Assembly (NCBI GenBank): GCA_018666555.1
Contig: JABIZD010000084.1
Location: 29,116-93,115, forward strand
Length of the DNA: 64,000 bases
Source of the DNA: Gammaproteobacteria bacterium
Lineage (GTDB): Bacteria > Pseudomonadota > Gammaproteobacteria > Pseudomonadales > Azotimanducaceae
Direction: 5' to 3'
In this document: positions 56,413-64,000 of the stretch, piece by piece
Numbering within the stretch: the first letter of the stretch is position 1
Layout of the letters: each line of letters begins with the position of its first letter
Notes under the pieces: model-generated
Seen by the model: only the letters and a program-made list of their open reading frames with translations
Database searches by the model: none
Told to the model about the DNA's origin: nothing
Translations under genes and position numbers: made by a program

Positions 56413-58116
56413 ATGAAGCATGAACAAACCTATTACGACGAAATCAAAGAGAAATTTGCTGAACAACGTGACCTAAGATTGAAATTACGACCTGAGGGTA
56501 CAGCCCAGTTCATCTCTGATTTTTCAGGCCCGCTGGAAAAGCACGCCGAAGACCCCCATGCCGATAATATCACTGCTCGAGCAGCCATTAATGATGCAGT
56601 GGAAGTGCTTTTTATTGGCGGGGGATTTTCCGCGCTGCTAACATCAGCACGACTGAGGCAGCGTGGTATCGAAAGCATTAGAATTGTCGAACGCGGCTCA
56701 GATGTTGGTGGGACCTGGTACTGGAATCGCTACCCAGGGGTCGCCTGCGATGTAGTTTCCTATGATTACCTGCCCTTGCTTGATGAACTGGATTACGTCC
56801 CTCAACGTCACTATTCCCAAGGCGAGGAAATCCTGAATCATTGCAAGGCGATTGCCCGGAAATACAACCTCTATGATTTAGCCGTTTTTCAAACAACTGT
56901 GATTTCCACCACCTGGCTTGAAGACGAGCAGGTCTGGTGCCTGAAAACGGATCGCGGCGATACCATGAAAGCAAAATTTGTTATTTGCGCCAATGGGACT
57001 CTTTCTAAGCCTAAATTAGCTCGAATTGCTGGTATAGAATCCTATCGAGGCCATTCCTTCCATACCTCTCGTTGGGATTACCACTATACCGGGCAAAATC
57101 TGGATCATCTAAATGATAAGGTGGTCGGCATTATTGGTACCGGCGCCACAGCAGTTCAGGCTATTCCAGCATTAGGCAAACAGTCCAAAGAACTCTACGT
57201 ATTCCAGCGCACACCTTCTTCTATTGATATCAGAGATGACTGGGAAACTGATCAGACATGGGCAAACAGCCTGCAACCGGGTTGGCAGACAGTGCGAAGA
57301 AACAAAGCAATTCGACAATCCCAACCCACTGAAAAACAACTGCAGCAGCGCCGGAAATACAACCCGGAAGAAAAAATACAACGTCAGGAAAATAGTAATA
57401 TTGACTATATGATGCGAATTCATCGCAGAATTGAACAGGAAGTGGACGACCCGGTTGTCGCCGAAGCGCTTAAGCCCTGGTACATGTTCATGTGCAAGCG
57501 GCCCTGTTTTCATAACGAATACCTGGCAACTTATAACCGACCGAACGTGCATCTAATTGATACTCAAGGCGAGGGTGTTACCGAAATCAGAGAACAGGGG
57601 CCCATCTTCAGGGACAGGCAATTTAATTTGGACCTATTGATTTACGCCACCGGTTTTGAGGTGCAGAAAACGGGCATATATAACAAAATTATCGGTAAAA
57701 CAGGCTTAAATCTGGAGGACAAGTACAGTAGTGGTATACAAACCTTGTTCGGTATTCACTCCGCGGGTTATCCGAATCTTTTTATCATGGGCGGCTACCA
57801 GGCATCTTTTCAGTTCAATTTAACCTATATGCTACAAACTCAGGGGGATCACATAGCCGATTGTATTGCCCATACTAGGGAGAACAATTTTGATACCATT
57901 GAAGCCACCGAAAAGGCTGAACAATGGTGGGTCCAGGAAGTGATCAATCACCGTGGCAAAACCACCCGCAACGAAGACTGTACGCCTGGATATTATAATT
58001 TCGAAGGAGAAAGTCAGCACCGGCAGGATGGTAACTATAATGGCGGAATTACACGTTATCTGGACCACATGGAAACGTCTCGCCAGGACATGACAAAGCA
58101 TTATAACTTCTCATAG
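56413..58116 (+). CDS. Baeyer-Villiger-type flavin-containing monooxygenase
   Basis: A 567-residue NAD(P)H-dependent class B flavoprotein monooxygenase. The FAD Rossmann motif GGGFSA lies near residue 75, the GTWYWNRYPGVACDVVSYDYL segment follows, the fingerprint SFHTSRWD-type element (YRGHSFHTSRWDY) near 215, and the NADPH motif GIIGTGATAVQ near 238. It inserts oxygen next to a ketone to give an ester or lactone, as cyclohexanone and steroid monooxygenases do. An N-terminal extension of about 60 residues is typical of this subgroup. Divergent from the acyl-CoA dehydrogenase. Substrate unknown; cyclic ketones or steroids are plausible. Confidence 0.92.
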   Translation: MKHEQTYYDEIKEKFAEQRDLRLKLRPEGTAQFISDFSGPLEKHAEDPHADNITARAAINDAVEVLFIGGGFSALLTSARLRQRGIESIRIVERGSDVGGTWYWNRYPGVACDVVSYDYLPLLDELDYVPQRHYSQGEEILNHCKAIARKYNLYDLAVFQTTVISTTWLEDEQVWCLKTDRGDTMKAKFVICANGTLSKPKLARIAGIESYRGHSFHTSRWDYHYTGQNLDHLNDKVVGIIGTGATAVQAIPALGKQSKELYVFQRTPSSIDIRDDWETDQTWANSLQPGWQTVRRNKAIRQSQPTEKQLQQRRKYNPEEKIQRQENSNIDYMMRIHRRIEQEVDDPVVAEALKPWYMFMCKRPCFHNEYLATYNRPNVHLIDTQGEGVTEIREQGPIFRDRQFNLDLLIYATGFEVQKTGIYNKIIGKTGLNLEDKYSSGIQTLFGIHSAGYPNLFIMGGYQASFQFNLTYMLQTQGDHIADCIAHTRENNFDTIEATEKAEQWWVQEVINHRGKTTRNEDCTPGYYNFEGESQHRQDGNYNGGITRYLDHMETSRQDMTKHYNFS

Positions 58117-58247
58117 CCAGAGTGCCGGGCCTATTTGGAAAACTAACTGGCTTATACCGGTCCATAAAAGGTTTTAAAAAAATATCTACTAAAGATTAAC
58201 GTTATACGCCCCAGGGCCCTACATTCACTACAATCTGGCAGCTCAAA

Positions 58248-58652
58248 ATGCACACATTGAAAAAATTTATATTCCCTTTTATCGGGTTTTTTATTTTTGC
58301 AACAGTAGCTGCAGCCCCGTCAGAAAAGCAGGCCAACAGTAGCCCCTGGACGGACCCTGAGGTCATTAAAGCAGCCATCGCCATTGATATGAGCGAAGAA
58401 CAAGCGGCTTTGTTCCGGACCGCAATGGGTACTTTTATTGATGGCGTGTGGAAGGATTCAATGAATCTGATCAAACGCCAGAAGCCAAACCTGGAAAAAG
58501 AACTGAAACGGGTAACTCGCAAACACCGCAAAAAGTTGGATCAGAAAATGCGGGCTGTCTTCACGGAAGATCAACAGTTTTCCCGTTACCAGGCCTATCG
58601 TGACCTCCTCCTCTCCAAACTTAAGAAACAGGTCTCCTCGGGATCGTTCTGA
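58248..58652 (+). CDS. Secreted small basic protein of unknown function
   Basis: A 134-residue protein with a signal peptide (MHTLKKFIFPFIGFFIF then ATVAAAP). The mature part is helical and rich in Lys, Arg and Glu, with a segment DMSEEQAALFRTAMGTF and later VFTEDQQFSRYQ; this recalls Spy/CpxP-like periplasmic proteins with LTxxQ motifs, but the match is loose. No partner gene points to a role. It stands alone, 131 bases after the monooxygenase. Confidence 0.65.
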   Translation: MHTLKKFIFPFIGFFIFATVAAAPSEKQANSSPWTDPEVIKAAIAIDMSEEQAALFRTAMGTFIDGVWKDSMNLIKRQKPNLEKELKRVTRKHRKKLDQKMRAVFTEDQQFSRYQAYRDLLLSKLKKQVSSGSF

Positions 58653-58851
58653 ATTTCCTGTGATCTCTGAAATTCGTTTAATTCAATTCTATTACCAAAA
58701 CTAACCGAAACCGCCCAATTGAGAACCGGGCAGCAGTCTGCTTGTCAGGTTCCCAGGCCGCGAAGTCCTATTTAACCGCCAAGGTCCCATCGCTCTCAGC
58801 AACACCCCAAAAGAGTATCTATAGCGGCTGACCACTGCGCTGCAAGGTTAA

Positions 58852-59229
58852 TTAATTCTTAAGCGTACCGGTAAGGTAAAGCCATTGACCCTTCTCGCGA
58901 ACAAATTCACTGACTTCGTGCAGCTTTTCAACTTTGCCGGATACTTTAAATTTCGCTATAAATTCGACCCAGCCAGTCGCGTCTGCGGATCCGCCCTGGT
59001 GAACAGCCAGAATCTTTAAACCAAGCCAACGTTGGTCTTTCACTATCTCCAATCCGGACGGACTGGTCAGCGGGTGCCATGAATCGAGTAAAAACTGATC
59101 CTCACCTTCTACGTAGGCTGAGTATCGCGCTCGCATTAAAGCCTCGGCGGTTTCTGGCCGGTCATCACCCTCAAGGAACCTCTGACAACACAGGTTGTAA
59201 CGCGAGCTTGAACCACAATGGCAATTCAT
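58852..59229 (-). CDS. ychJ: YchJ-family SEC-C motif protein
   Basis: A 125-residue UPF0225/YchJ protein. The N-terminal zinc-binding SEC-C motif is CHCGSSSRYNLCC (cysteines near residues 3-16), followed by an NTF2-like fold with LMRARYSAYVEGE and the C-terminal YLTG. Function unknown. Its start overlaps the stop of the ABC ATPase gene by 4 bases (ATGA), so the two are translationally coupled. Confidence 0.92.
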   Translation of the reverse strand: MNCHCGSSSRYNLCCQRFLEGDDRPETAEALMRARYSAYVEGEDQFLLDSWHPLTSPSGLEIVKDQRWLGLKILAVHQGGSADATGWVEFIAKFKVSGKVEKLHEVSEFVREKGQWLYLTGTLKN

Positions 59230-60665
59230 AAACTCTGCTCAGTTAAATCCAGCGTGAATCGAATACTGGGAATTGCATCCTCAGCATGATGATTGACATA
59301 GACAACCGTGGTATGGCCACTCTGGCAAATTATTTCAATCAAGCTAAGCACCAGTTGTCTATTCAGACTATCCAGGCCAACACAGGGTTCATCAAGTATC
59401 AGCAAGGAAGGTCGTTTTACCATTGCCCTAGCAATTAACAACAACCGCTGGTCACCATAGGAAAACTGATTGAGAGGTGATTGCCATCGATCTTCCATGC
59501 CCAATATCCCAAGCCATTGATGGGCGATAACACGATGCTGATCTGATGCTTTGACATACAAGCCAATGCTATCGAAGAACCCGGAAAGGATGACATTTTC
59601 GGCGCTGATACTGACTCTGTAATCCCATTGAAGGGCACTGGACACATAGCCTATGTGTCGCTTTATATCCCATATACTTTCACCCCGACCCCGCTGATAT
59701 CCAAACAAGAATAAATCGTTTTGGTAGCACTGTGGATTGTCGCCAGTAATCAAGGCTAAAAGTGTTGTTTTACCCGACCCATTCGGCCCTGTTAATTGCC
59801 AGTGTTCGCCCTGATTAATCTGCCAATCCAGGTCTTCAAATATAATTTTATCGGCATACTGGACCTTCGCGTTTCGCAGGGTCACCAGCGGCAGATTCGG
59901 ATCTAACTCTGCCAATAGTTCTGGACCCGTGCTGACCGGTAATTCGATATCAGCCTTGTGTAGATGATTCAGCCTTTTTAGCAACTCACCTACCATCGCG
60001 TCCTTCAGGGCTCCCTGGAACAGTAAACGCCCTCCCTCTAAATAACCATAGTGTGTAATAAATGCAGGCACCGAAGGCAAATGATTCATCACCAAAACAA
60101 TCGTTTTATGTTTGCCGATACGCTCTAACTCAGCCATCAACATTCTGCTGGCTGCAGTATCAAGGCCCACAAAAGGTTCATCAAGCATTAACAATGGGGC
60201 TGGTGAAGCAAGTGCTTTTATCAACAATGCTTTCCTGGTTTCACCGGTAGATAACTTCCTGAAACCGCTGGCGAGTAGAGCTTCCATGCCAAATAGCTTT
60301 ACCAGTTCTTCTAACCGAACTGGATCTGGTTCATCTTCATTTAAAAGACTGACCAATGGGGTACCCTGAAAAACCTGATCAGTCAGGTCACTGTCATCCC
60401 GGAGGCGTTCACGTTCGATCAGCGTCTGCTGAGCTAACAGGGATACTGTCGCTGTCTGGCCCTTAAAGCTGACCCTCTGACCCGATAATAGACGCCCCTC
60501 ACCTACCATTGCTGAAATAAGCGCAGATTTACCCGAACCGTTTGAGCCTAGCAGCAACCAGGCCTCAGTCGCTTTAATTTTCCAGTCCACATCAACCAGT
60601 TGATACTGATTGCTAAACTCAATGCTCGCCTCGCTGAAATCTACCAGGACCGGGCTATCGGCCAT
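59226..60665 (-). CDS. modF: Duplicated ABC ATPase, ModF-like
   Basis: A 479-residue protein with two ATP-binding cassettes in tandem and no membrane segment. Walker A motifs are GSNGSGKS (about 40-47) and GPNGSGKT (about 293-300); signatures LSTGETRK and FSYGDQRL and two Walker B strands (LLMLDEPF, LLILDEPC) are present. It resembles ModF/PhrA, whose role is unclear (molybdate transport-associated or other). There are no modABC genes here. It follows ilvC by 32 bases, same strand, and overlaps ychJ. Confidence 0.85.
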   Translation of the reverse strand: MADSPVLVDFSEASIEFSNQYQLVDVDWKIKATEAWLLLGSNGSGKSALISAMVGEGRLLSGQRVSFKGQTATVSLLAQQTLIERERLRDDSDLTDQVFQGTPLVSLLNEDEPDPVRLEELVKLFGMEALLASGFRKLSTGETRKALLIKALASPAPLLMLDEPFVGLDTAASRMLMAELERIGKHKTIVLVMNHLPSVPAFITHYGYLEGGRLLFQGALKDAMVGELLKRLNHLHKADIELPVSTGPELLAELDPNLPLVTLRNAKVQYADKIIFEDLDWQINQGEHWQLTGPNGSGKTTLLALITGDNPQCYQNDLFLFGYQRGRGESIWDIKRHIGYVSSALQWDYRVSISAENVILSGFFDSIGLYVKASDQHRVIAHQWLGILGMEDRWQSPLNQFSYGDQRLLLIARAMVKRPSLLILDEPCVGLDSLNRQLVLSLIEIICQSGHTTVVYVNHHAEDAIPSIRFTLDLTEQSL

Positions 60666-60697
60666 TAGGAGACAAAATTAACCTGGTATGTTGCCAT

Positions 60698-62170
60698 TCA
60701 GACAACCCGTTTCATATCTGTCATATAGCCACGCAATGTACGCCCAATCTGCTCCACCGGATGCGACCGAATTTCCGCATTAATTTCGATCAATTGCTGG
60801 TTATCCACGCCCAGGTCATTCAATCCTAAACCGCGGCCTATCAAATCAGCTTTCACATCTGACATAAAATCAGTCAGTAATGGCAAACAGGCATGGTTAT
60901 ATAGATAGCAGCCATATTCTGCCGTATCCGAGATGGTGTTATTCATTTCAAACAATTTCTTTCTAGCAATCGTATTAGCTATCAGCGGCACTTCGTGGAG
61001 GCTCTCATAATAAGCCGATTCTGCCTTAATCCCTGCGGCAGTCATGGTTTCAAAAGCCAGCTCTACTCCTGCCTTAACCATAGCAACCATCAATATGCCG
61101 TGGTCAAAATATTCCTGCTCTGATATTTCAACATCAGCAACCGGCGTATTTTCAAATTCTGTTTCTCCGGTCTGCTTCCTCCAGGAAAGCAGCTTATGGT
61201 CATCATCAGCCCAATCCTGCATCATACCTGAGCTGAAATCACCCGTCATAATATCGTCCATATGCTTCAGGTAGAGGGGCAGCAGGATTGTTTTCATCTC
61301 CTCAGACAGAGCAAAAGCCTTGAGTTTTGCTGGGTTCGACAGGCGGTCCATCATATTGGTAATACCACCGTGTTTCAGGGCCTCAGTCACAGTTTCCCAG
61401 CCATATTGAACCAGTTTGGCGGCATAACTGGGATCCACACCTTCCTGTACCATTTTATCGAAACACAGGAGAGAGCCTGTCTGCAACATACCGCACAGTA
61501 TGGTCTGTTCACCCATCAAATCTGATTTCACTTCAGCAACAAATGACGACTTCAACACGCCTGCTCTGTGCCCGCCAGTACCCGCTGCATAGGCTTTAGC
61601 TATTTCCAATCCTTCTCCGTGCGGGTCGTTGTTAGCATGCACAGCAATCAGGGTTGGCACACCAAAGCCACGCTTGTACTCTTCACGAACTTCCGTACCC
61701 GGGCATTTAGGTGCAACCATAATGACCGTCAGATCATCACGAATCTGTTGGCCTTCCTCAACAATATTAAAACCGTGCGAATAAGCCAGGCAGGCATTTT
61801 GTTTCATCAATGGAACCACTTGGTCGACAACACTGCCATGTTGCTTATCAGGAGTCAGGTTGAGTACCAGGTCGGCGGTTGGTATAAGATCCTGGTAGGT
61901 TCCCACATTAAAACCATTATCAGTGGCATTCAAATAGGACTGCCGCTTTTCCTCAATGGCAGATTCACGAAGGGTATAGGCAACATCCAAACCACTATCG
62001 CGCAAATTTAGCCCCTGATTTAACCCCTGCGAGCCACAGCCGATAATAACAAGCTGCTTACCTTTGAGACAATCGACGCCCTGAGAAAACTCAATGGGAT
62101 CCATAAATTCACAGGTTCCGAGCTGCGCCAGCTGCTCCCTTAGCGCCAAAGAATTGAAATAATTAGCCAT
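60698..62170 (-). CDS. ilvC: Ketol-acid reductoisomerase, class II
   Basis: A 490-residue long-form IlvC. It starts [18 protein letters not shown], as in E. coli, and has [19 protein letters not shown] in the NADPH domain, then a duplicated knotted C-terminal domain with acidic magnesium ligands. It converts acetolactate and acetohydroxybutyrate to the dihydroxy acids used by IlvD. The ATG at 62170 follows AAGGGG; a GTG/ATG six codons upstream in frame is not family-like. A pair of direct repeats lies upstream (62206-62234). Confidence 0.96.
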   Translation of the reverse strand: MANYFNSLALREQLAQLGTCEFMDPIEFSQGVDCLKGKQLVIIGCGSQGLNQGLNLRDSGLDVAYTLRESAIEEKRQSYLNATDNGFNVGTYQDLIPTADLVLNLTPDKQHGSVVDQVVPLMKQNACLAYSHGFNIVEEGQQIRDDLTVIMVAPKCPGTEVREEYKRGFGVPTLIAVHANNDPHGEGLEIAKAYAAGTGGHRAGVLKSSFVAEVKSDLMGEQTILCGMLQTGSLLCFDKMVQEGVDPSYAAKLVQYGWETVTEALKHGGITNMMDRLSNPAKLKAFALSEEMKTILLPLYLKHMDDIMTGDFSSGMMQDWADDDHKLLSWRKQTGETEFENTPVADVEISEQEYFDHGILMVAMVKAGVELAFETMTAAGIKAESAYYESLHEVPLIANTIARKKLFEMNNTISDTAEYGCYLYNHACLPLLTDFMSDVKADLIGRGLGLNDLGVDNQQLIEINAEIRSHPVEQIGRTLRGYMTDMKRVV

Positions 62171-62205
62171 CATTGCCCCTTCGATCAATCTAAAGGGCGT
62201 AACTC

Positions 62206-62234
62206 TAAGGTAAATCTCCCTTAAGGTAAAATCT
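62206..62234. repeat. Direct repeat upstream of ilvC
   Basis: TAAGGTAAATCT (62206-62217) and TAAGGTAAAATCT (62222-62234) form a near-perfect direct repeat 16 bases apart, about 40 bases before the ilvC start on the minus strand. A regulator-binding pair is possible. Confidence 0.3.
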
Positions 62235-62281
62235 TATCGCTCTGTAGGCCCTTTTCTAGGCTGGTTTCCGGCAAATCAAGG

Positions 62282-63133
62282 CTAATGAATCCCGACTACA
62301 CCCTCTAATGGGCCCCCTTCAATCGTCGTACGATGCATGACGCGACGCTGGCCTTGATAATCATTCTGGGCAAAATGCCAGGTGGCACGATTATCCCAGA
62401 ATACCACTGAACCGGGCTGCCAGTTAAACCTCGTGATATACGGTTCTCGGATAGCAGCAGCATAAAGCATTTCAAGCAAAGGAGCAGATTCTTCTTCAGT
62501 CCAACCTTCAAATCTAAGCGTGAAACCACTGTTAACAAAAAGTGCCTTCCGACCACTCAGGGGATGCCTGATGACGACAGGGTGAACCGGATCCTCGAGC
62601 TCATCTGCCGCTGACTTGTTATTGAACTGGTCACCTATGGCTTCTTGCCTGGCTTCAGGGGCCCGACTCCCAAATACATGCTTTGCAGAATGCACGGCTC
62701 GCAGACTTTCAAGAAATGACTGCAAGCCTGCAGAAAGACCGTCATAGGCTTTATACATACTGGTAAACCAGGTATCACCACCAGACGCGGGTAGCTGCCT
62801 GGAGACCAGTACCGACCCCAATGCCGGACGATGGTCATACGAATGATCTGTATGCCAGTCACCACCAATATTAAAGGTTTGATCAGGCTCCTTAGACACC
62901 ACTGCGATTTCCGGGAATTCAGGATGGGCATCAAAAAATCGGTTAACGTTTATGTCCCCCCAAATCCGCGAGAAACGAAGATGCGCCTGTTCGTCAATGT
63001 CCTGATCTCTAAAGAACAACAAACCATGTTCAGCAAAAGCAGTCTTAACATCATCAATCTCAGAATCAGCGAGCTCGTTTAAATCGATCTGCGAAACCTC
63101 AGCCCCGACACCTTCCAATACTTTCACCCTCAT
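62282..63133 (-). CDS. TauD/TfdA-family Fe(II)/2-oxoglutarate dioxygenase
   Basis: A 283-residue dioxygenase. The iron-binding His-x-Asp is in GDWHTDHSYDHRP near residue 93, with a distal His in NRATWHFAQND and an Arg in QRRVMHRT. It differs clearly from the protein at 28242 but shares the same fold. The ATG at 63133 follows GGAGGG; the frame extends upstream to 63184, which I reject. Substrate unknown. Confidence 0.9.
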   Translation of the reverse strand: MRVKVLEGVGAEVSQIDLNELADSEIDDVKTAFAEHGLLFFRDQDIDEQAHLRFSRIWGDINVNRFFDAHPEFPEIAVVSKEPDQTFNIGGDWHTDHSYDHRPALGSVLVSRQLPASGGDTWFTSMYKAYDGLSAGLQSFLESLRAVHSAKHVFGSRAPEARQEAIGDQFNNKSAADELEDPVHPVVIRHPLSGRKALFVNSGFTLRFEGWTEEESAPLLEMLYAAAIREPYITRFNWQPGSVVFWDNRATWHFAQNDYQGQRRVMHRTTIEGGPLEGVVGIH

Positions 63134-63540
63134 GGTTAATAACCCTCCCAAAGCCCCTAACCAGTGGCACCTTACTATCGGCACCTGCGAAATTCAATTT
63201 CTGATCCCACCACCCGTTAACTGGATCACAATACGCAATCAGTAGCTAACAATTTTTTTATAGCCTTCTATCAATTTACCCGAATACATCCAGATTTATC
63301 TACCTTGATACCCGCATCCCTGAATACCTGGATACCTGGATACCTGGATACCTGGATTGGATACCTGAATACCCATCATCGGCTACTTATCGCCAATACC
63401 CTTCACCAACAATCTTTCCCAATAACCTTTCCTCAACTGGCTATTACCCACTCATCGCCCGGTTTCATCTGTAACGATACTTTCTATTTGATATCGCACT
63501 ACCACAACGCTTGACCTGAGGCAGTTGCCAATGAGCAGGA
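63134..63540. other. Noncoding region with an octamer repeat
   Basis: About 400 bases between the TauD-like and Bax-like genes. It contains the ATACCTGG tandem repeat (63324-63355). Otherwise no gene or RNA is seen. Confidence 0.4.
63324..63355. repeat. 8-bp tandem repeat, four perfect copies
   Basis: ATACCTGG occurs four times head to tail; a partial ATTGG and one variant copy (ATACCTGA) follow at 63356-63368. A simple slippage repeat in noncoding DNA. Confidence 0.85.
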
Positions 63541-64000
63541 TCAGGCTTTATCTAGCCTGTCCAGGTGATTAAACCTGATCATCTCTATGAGTTCATCGAC
63601 ATACAATTGCCCCCGTTGAGAATATTTCAACAACCCCGGTGCCAGGCGCTCTCCACTGAGAATTTCTTGCTTTGCCCTCAAGTCACTGCGTAAGGCTCGG
63701 AGTGTGCTGTAAGCCGGGTGGCTATTGAGATTTAACAAGTAGTAATCGATACAATCTTGCACGGACTCAAACGCTGCGACCTGATGTGTTGCACCTTCAG
63801 CACGATGCCTGGGAACCACCCCGCAATTCTCGGTATAGCACCATATACCAAACAGATTCAACTGATGACGAGCAAAAGACGACGTTCCCCACGCAGACTC
63901 ATTAGCAGCCTGCGCCAGGACCAGGGATGGTGGTATCTCATCAACCCTGTCCATTAACTGATTCAATACCTCCTGTTGAGACAGACTATCGCGATTGGGA
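63541..64000 (-). CDS. Bax-like glucosaminidase-domain protein (N-terminus beyond the window)
   Basis: The C-terminal 152 residues of a protein similar to Bax / FlgJ-type N-acetylglucosaminidases; the frame stays open to the window edge. Core motifs are PPSLVLAQAANESAWGTSSFA (catalytic Glu in NESAWG) and NLFGIWCYTE. It probably cleaves peptidoglycan glycan strands in the periplasm. The missing upstream part would hold the signal sequence. Confidence 0.85.
   Translation of the reverse strand, partial: PNRDSLSQQEVLNQLMDRVDEIPPSLVLAQAANESAWGTSSFARHQLNLFGIWCYTENCGVVPRHRAEGATHQVAAFESVQDCIDYYLLNLNSHPAYSTLRALRSDLRAKQEILSGERLAPGLLKYSQRGQLYVDELIEMIRFNHLDRLDKA

Noticed and set aside
63305..63514. Frame translating the octamer repeat into a repetitive peptide
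   Set aside because: It is just the translation of a simple DNA repeat, without start signals or homology.

Overview
The window reads as chromosomal DNA of a Gammaproteobacterium, probably a marine or sediment heterotroph. Supporting this are a long class II ketol-acid reductoisomerase (ilvC), TrhO, YgiQ, a SirB1-type protein, YchJ, a ModF-like ABC ATPase, a Bcp peroxiredoxin and a Bax-like glucosaminidase, all in gammaproteobacterial form. Gene density is high and base composition looks even by eye. I see no rRNA, tRNA, CRISPR array, prophage or intact insertion sequence. The genus cannot be fixed from what is visible.

The central feature is a complete coenzyme F420 locus on the minus strand (about 43541 down to 33526). 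It runs fno (NADPH:F420 reductase), cofE, cofD, cofC and fbiC (fused CofG/CofH FO synthase), with 4-base overlaps at most junctions. Three luciferase-like (LLM) F420-dependent oxidoreductase genes and a COG3146-type acyltransferase gene follow. Four more LLM genes lie outside it (78-995, 1005-1925, 29396-30490, 48402-49301). The pathway can therefore be read as NADPH to F420H2 (Fno) to a set of LLM enzymes.

Around this core is a large accessory catabolic gene set: two zinc-free quinone oxidoreductases, an epoxide hydrolase, a MaoC hydratase, a type III CoA-transferase, two acyl-CoA ligases, an acyl-CoA dehydrogenase, an enoyl-CoA hydratase, a thiolase, an SDR, a P450 of steroid-hydroxylase appearance, a Baeyer-Villiger-type flavin monooxygenase, two TauD-like dioxygenases, PhzF, two GSTs and two APH-fold kinases. 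It looks like degradation of a hydrophobic, perhaps cyclic or isoprenoid, substrate through CoA thioesters, with F420H2 redox steps. Core metabolism (pckG, ilvD, ilvC) and RNA modification genes (trhO, trmY) are interspersed.

Layout: 1-4.6 kb LLM pair, quinone oxidoreductase and epoxide hydrolase; 4.7-7.2 kb S1/P1 nuclease, selenocysteine-type Bcp peroxiredoxin and MaoC hydratase; 7.4-12.9 kb trhO, GST, TPR-sulfotransferase, SirB1-like, kinase; 13-17 kb quinone oxidoreductase, CoA-transferase and CoA ligase; 17-26 kb ygiQ, pckG, thiolase, permease, ilvD; 26-33.3 kb P450, PhzF/TauD, LLM, kinase, SDR, enoyl-CoA hydratase; 33.5-43.5 kb F420 locus; 43.8-50.6 kb trmY, MFS, a structured noncoding region, hydrolase, GST, LLM, globin-like, DsbA-like; 50.6-58.7 kb amber-interrupted DUF5916 gene, CoA ligase, acyl-CoA dehydrogenase, monooxygenase; 58.8-64 kb ychJ, ABC ATPase, ilvC, TauD-like, Bax-like (cut by the window end).

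The most notable individual observation is the Bcp peroxiredoxin at 5804-6256. Its peroxidatic cysteine codon (codon 45) is an in-frame TGA, followed by a 6-bp stem with a 5-nt loop at the spacing expected of a bacterial SECIS element. This indicates a selenoprotein. Other points are the absence of a visible dehydro-F420 reductase from the F420 locus, a single in-frame TAG in the DUF5916 gene, and a 0.7-kb intergenic region with three DnaA-box-like 9-mers and a perfect 25-bp A/T-rich palindrome.
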